From Prinia subflava (Eukaryota; Chordata; Aves; Passeriformes; Cisticolidae): a stretch of DNA of 64,000 nucleotides. Of this stretch, positions 59,594 to 64,000 are shown piece after piece. Numbering within the stretch: position 1 is the first letter of the stretch; the number at the start of each line of letters is the position of its first letter. The position numbers and the translations under genes were made by a program. The notes under the pieces are model-generated. The model was not told the DNA's origin, searched no databases, and was given only the letters and a program-made list of their open reading frames with translations. The DNA lies in contig NC_086266.1 in the NCBI RefSeq assembly GCF_021018805.1, positions 558,001 through 622,000 on the forward strand. The letters run 5' to 3'.

Positions 59594-62346
59594 CTGCAGG
59601 GGGAGAGACAGCTCAGGGCAGGACCCACACCCAGCACCACCCAAACGCAGCAGGGACTCGGACTGAATGGGTTTGTGCAAATACCCAACTGAAACAACGC
59701 TAACAAACACCAGGGAAAAACAGTCCCAACTTCTGTGCAAAGGGACAAGGGGAAAACAAACACAAAGGAAACATGTGGGCTGTTAGAGGCCATGTGAATC
59801 TCTGGTTGTGGATTTTGTCTCATTTTTAAAACACAGATTGCCAGGACAGATCTATTGGTCTAAGCTGCTGAAGTCTGTGCCTCAGTAGTAGGGCTGGGAA
59901 ACAGCTGGAGCCATTAATTGTTACTTCTGTAATTGTGCTTTGTATTTCCATTTGGGTATTTGTGCACTGTGTGAAAGAAAGATTTATCCTTTCACTTTCC
60001 TCTCTGAAAATCTGCTACCAAAAAGAGGTTGTCGACTAAGACTGAGCAGTGAATCTCTGACTCAATGCCTGCTGTAAAAAAATTCCCATACCTATAAAAA
60101 ATACGTGCTGGCCAATTGCAGGTAATGAAAAGCTTCATAAAAGTCATAATGTACTGATGAACAATTTGCAAACAAAGAACAAAATTTGTTCTCAATTTGG
60201 ATTAAACTATTCCTAGTGAAAAATTCAGGAGCTCTGCAGAGGAATTCAGATCAGCTGGTTGGTGCTGTGTGAGCAGCACAGCCCTGCTGGAACAGGACAG
60301 GTCTGGGCAGGAGCAGCCGCCCTCCCTGGAGCTGCAGGGCTGGGGAGCTCAGGGATCTCTCGGGTGAGAGCCTGGGAAACAACAAGCCAGCAGCCCACCA
60401 CGAGATATCAACATGTTAGAGACCCTGGCAAAGCTCTGCTGTGCATTTCTCAAGTATCAGCACAAGTACTGCGTTAGTAATTAAACTGTAAACTTAACAA
60501 AGTATCCTGTGCTGTGGGATTGAAGAGATGTTTTCTGCTCCAGGAAGGGAAGGCTAAACACCTCAGACATAGAAATTAATGGCCTCCGGTTCATAGGACC
60601 TTTCAACCTAAAAATAAAGAAGTAAAGCTTTATCTTTTGAATGGCTTTGCCACCAATTCAACATCTTATTTCAGGATTTATTTTGTATCTTTTTTAGCCT
60701 TCCAGGCTTGTGCACAGCAGTGTCATTCTGAGAGAGGGAATCTGGACAATGCGCATCTTGCTAAGCATAGGACAAAAATACACAGCAATTTTCTCTCATC
60801 CTGAGACAGCTCCTTATTTGCTGGTATTTTAAAATTAATAGAGTGCCTCCATTTTAGGAATGATAATCTGGCAGGACAAATTCAAGGGACTCCCCTAGCG
60901 ATGAGTACATGCAGTTACTGGTGCTCCCTGGATAATACATCTGTTAACAGCACTGCTATAAAACTAAACCTTGTTTACATACAATAAAGTAATCTTAATT
61001 CCCGATGGAATTCCCTAACTATGACACAAGTTATGTTTTACAATACAAACTGAACAGTCATGTCAAGGACACACTGTTACAATAAAAACCCACTGTACTT
61101 GGTTACACGGGTTTGTTCCATCCACCATATTTCTGTTTTTCTACATAACTGCACCTTTTTTTAATTTAAATAAGATTCTTACTATAAAAATCTAATGTTT
61201 TCCCACTCTTGGTTCTGGCAGCTGCCTGAGTACATTTATGTCATTTTTTTCCCCAACCATTTTGCAGGATCTCATTATGGCAAGAAACAAAGCAACTCGA
61301 ACCAGCAGTCAGCCTCTCAGCAGCTACAGGCTTGTTCAGCATCACGGCCTCACTGGAAAATCCGAGCATTACCTGCTTTTTCCCATTTGGGTTTTCTTGG
61401 TTTCTGAAACTACCAACAATTGACTATGTCAGAAGCATTCTCTTGATCCTCCATTTAAAAACCATTCCAGGTATGTCAAATCTATCAAATCCATCCTGGA
61501 CATTTTTCTGACTAGAGAATTCGGGCAGCATAAAAAGCCTCCTGTGTGTGCTACTCAAAAGAATTACTGAAAATCTCTACAGCAGGAAGCACAAGTATGC
61601 TGTCAGTAGCTCCAGGCTAAGGGGACCAGTGAAAAATCATCAAATCAGGGAGAGCACGAGGAAGGTTCTGCGTTCTGAGGCTGTGCACAAGGGAGGAAAG
61701 TCAGAGCTGATGAGCTATCTCAGATATGCTGAGGGAAACAACTGCCTCTGTTTACAGACGAGACACGTCAGTACCACAACCAGCAGAAACACAACAGCTT
61801 CTTCTCCCAGAATTTCCCACTTTTTGTTAGCCAAGCCTTAAAGGCTCCCAGTAAAAATGACACATGAAAACAGAATTAAACAATATGCTCTGGTAAAGTA
61901 ACCTGTTTGCTGCCCTTTTGGTTTTATATTGTCAGAAAAATCTTAGATTGACAGAAGGAAAAAGGGAAAAGCTGGTTACAATTGTCTGACTGCTCTGGAA
62001 AACTACCACATCATGTTTTGTTTAATGGTCTTCTGACTGCCTTACCCTGAGCTTTTGGCCAAATAAAAGGAAATAATTTTAAAATAAATAATTTTAAAAT
62101 AATTTTCAAATAAAATGTGAACTTTTTGTGATCAGCCCATTGGACTGTCACCAAGACCTGAATACCTTCACCTCTGGACATTTTCTATCTTAACATCAGT
62201 GTCTGTGAGGCAGCAAAGGCAGTTTTGAGCAGAACAGTGCTGCTCCCCAGAACGCTGACCACAGCCCTGTGGGTTTTTAACTGCCCCAGACCAGGCGGAG
62301 ATGACAGCCAAGGCTCTTTGACAGTGCAGAGGGCAGCGGGACAGAC
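59594..62346 (-). other. TENM1: TENM1 intron between exons 2 and 3
   Basis: A 2.75-kb AT-rich intron without arrays or recognised mobile elements. An AT-rich stretch with AATAATTTTAAAATA repeats lies near 62075-62110. Confidence 0.77.
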
Positions 62347-62541
62347 CTTGCTGGCAGATGTCTCCCCTGTAGCCGGGCACGCAGATGCAGACGCCGCTGA
62401 TGCAGGTGCCGTGGCCGGAGCAGGTGGGGTCCAGGCACTGCTCCTGGGGCACGTCGCACTCGGGGCCCTTCCAGCCGCCCCGGCACACGCAGTGACCCCG
62501 CTCGTACTCCCCGTTCCCACTGCACAGCACCGGGCACGAGT
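62347..62541 (-). CDS. TENM1: TENM1 exon (window exon 2): EGF-like repeats 2 and 3
   Basis: A 195-bp exon, phase 1 on both sides, flanked by CTGCAG|ACTCGTG and CAGCAAG|GTCTGT. It encodes EGF2 ([18 protein letters not shown], followed by [11 protein letters not shown]) and EGF3 ([18 protein letters not shown], then [11 protein letters not shown]). EGF2 has only five cysteines: a Tyr (GEYERG) stands where the third Cys would be. In teneurins such an odd module leaves an unpaired Cys used for covalent side-by-side dimerisation; the same feature recurs in EGF5. Third codon positions are largely G/C. It joins in frame to the exons at 63567 and 59396. Confidence 0.92.
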
Positions 62542-63566
62542 CTGCAGGGCAGAGCCACCTCTTAATGGACTTACACACCCCACAGAGTAACATTTATTGC
62601 ATTCATCATTCTGTAAAATCGCCCTTCCAGTCCAGCTCTCAACTCCTCATCTGCTTCAAGGGTTGGAACAGACTGAAATCTCTGAACTAGGCAGTGCAGC
62701 AGTGCCACAATGTCCCCGTCTCCTCGTGTTCCTTAACTTTGACCACAAATGGGATAGTTGAGAAGATAAATCAACTCTCCCCTTGATTGGCCTCTGTGGA
62801 AAACTTGCAGGGAAATCTGATTTTCATTGAGATTAGTATTTCTTTCCTGTGAAATGAACCAAGGTCCTGTCTTTTTCTTTTGTCTTCTAAGAAGACACAG
62901 TATCATTGAAATTGTAGCCATTACTATCTGTATGTTAACCAGCAACGTGGAAGCTTACTTTCACCATCCAGTATCAATTTCTGGGCCAACTGAGCCTTAA
63001 AAAACCAAACCCCACATTTGAGGAGACATTGGGAAATCGTGGGAACTCCTGGCCATCACCTGCAGCAGATACTGGACAATACTGACAGAAATACCTGAGA
63101 CAGGAGTAAGCTCACCTAACATGGCTGTTTTGCCTTAATGCTGGAACACCACCTCTAAGCTGCTTTAGGTTTCTTACCTACACCCTATTCAGGTTAAGAC
63201 CACAGAAGCATTTGATTTACTTATGTTTTCTCCAAAGTGAAACTGTTTGTCTCTTTTAAATAACAGATAAACATAATGCTATGTTAACACACCTATTAAA
63301 AATGTATTTCAGAATTACAGACAGGATGCAAAGGTGGCTGGAGGAACCTATTAAATTTGAAAGTCAGGGAGGGAGAAGTGGTTGATCCGTGTTAACTCGA
63401 GTACAGCATAAAGAAACCCTCCACATGTGTGCTGTACTGTATCTGCCATCTGTCTGGAAAAAGGAATTTAATCTCCTTTAATCACTTTGAATCTTTGCAA
63501 GCCCAGCAGTCACACACCATAATCACGATCCTGCCATGCACCGTGGGTCAGTTAAAATGAGATTAC
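62542..63566 (-). other. TENM1: TENM1 intron between exons 1 and 2
   Basis: A 1.0-kb intron, GTAATC to CTGCAG, with no repeat or element recognised. Confidence 0.78.
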
Positions 63567-63668
63567 CTTTTGCACAATCAGGACCAAGGAATCCTGGGAA
63601 GCAGTGGCAGTGGCCCGAGATACATTCTCCATTCCCATTGCAATTAGTGGAGCAGTCATCCAGGACTT
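63567..63668 (-). CDS. TENM1: TENM1 exon (window exon 1): EGF-like repeat 1
   Basis: First of 15 exons of a teneurin gene read on the minus strand. It encodes a complete EGF-like module ([18 protein letters not shown], then [14 protein letters not shown]) with six cysteines, matching EGF1 of vertebrate teneurins. EGF repeats form the extracellular stalk of this type II transmembrane adhesion protein. The acceptor is AAACAG|AAGTCC and the donor is AAAAG|GTAATC. The exon is 102 bp, starts with two bases completing a Glu codon and ends with one base (phase 1). Upstream exons (cytoplasmic and transmembrane parts) lie beyond the window. Boundaries are direct readings; the name rests on recalled family sequence. 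Confidence 0.9.
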
Positions 63669-64000
63669 CTGTTTATTCAGGCAATTGTGCACAAAGAAAA
63701 ACATAAATTGGCTGAATTCAAAATGAATGGCATCTTCACCTCACTCTGCAGGACATATCTCAACACACAAATAGGTGCAGAAGCAGTAAAAAGCCCATTT
63801 TCATTCATAGGGAGCATAAACAAAATTCCTGTTGAAGCAGCTTACAAATATTTATTAGATTTTTTCTTGACAGCTTTGAGATAACAGGTGCATCATTTAT
63901 ATGACACCAAAAAGCTTTTAAAGTAAGTGTTCATGTAAAATTTACCACCATTAAAAGCACTGCAGGAACCTGAGTATTTGCTGAAAAATGTCCACCTTAA
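63669..64000 (-). other. TENM1: TENM1 intron upstream of window exon 1 (partial)
   Basis: The end of the preceding intron, closing with a weak acceptor AATAAACAG. No coding signature was seen in the remaining 332 bases. Confidence 0.7.

Noticed and set aside
5962..63668. Assignment to TENM2, TENM3 or TENM4
   Set aside because: Several stretches ([52 protein letters not shown]) fit teneurin-1 as recalled and differ from the other paralogs. A search would settle it.
1..64000. A second gene or RNA gene within the introns
   Set aside because: I saw no tRNA-like cloverleaf, no conserved protein frame outside the teneurin exons and no processed-pseudogene signature on either strand; short open frames look random.

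Overview
The window is a piece of a vertebrate, almost certainly bird, genome. It shows intron/exon structure, degraded CR1 retrotransposon tails typical of birds and reptiles, no Alu-, L1- or B-type repeats, compact introns and many GC-rich minisatellites. No bacterial, viral or plasmid gene is seen. One gene is supported: teneurin-1 (TENM1, ODZ1), on the minus strand and running through the whole window. In birds this gene lies on chromosome 4 or 4A. Species cannot be read from the sequence.

Fifteen exons were placed by splice sites, phase and protein similarity. They join into one uninterrupted reading frame of about 840 codons covering the middle of the extracellular part. In 5'->3' (descending) order: EGF repeats 1-8 (63668 down to 43852, with a 24-bp microexon at 46167-46190); the Cys-rich linker and start of the TTR-like/FN-plug core (35226-27538); the rest of the FN-plug region (25146-20299); and the first part of the NHL beta-propeller (16529-5962, with a 21-bp microexon at 14169-14189). 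The N-terminal cytoplasmic and transmembrane part and the C-terminal YD-shell, toxin-like and teneurin C-terminal peptide parts are outside the window.

The two microexons correspond to the two alternative splice sites known in vertebrate teneurins: one between EGF7 and EGF8, one in the propeller. Both affect adhesion and partner binding in the family.

Everything else is intron. Its striking feature is about sixteen tandem arrays totalling roughly 7 kb. Several are built from splice-site-like units on the transcribed strand. The clearest is a 30-bp array at 15116-16290, which is an amplified copy of the exon/intron boundary of the exon just before the propeller microexon. It creates about 35 extra in-phase 5' splice sites. 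Two more arrays (21471-21810 and 23101-23426) are runs of near-consensus donors, and two (48231-48765 and 52029-53304) are runs of acceptor-like motifs. This splice-site amplification inside a synaptic adhesion gene is the main candidate for something undescribed.
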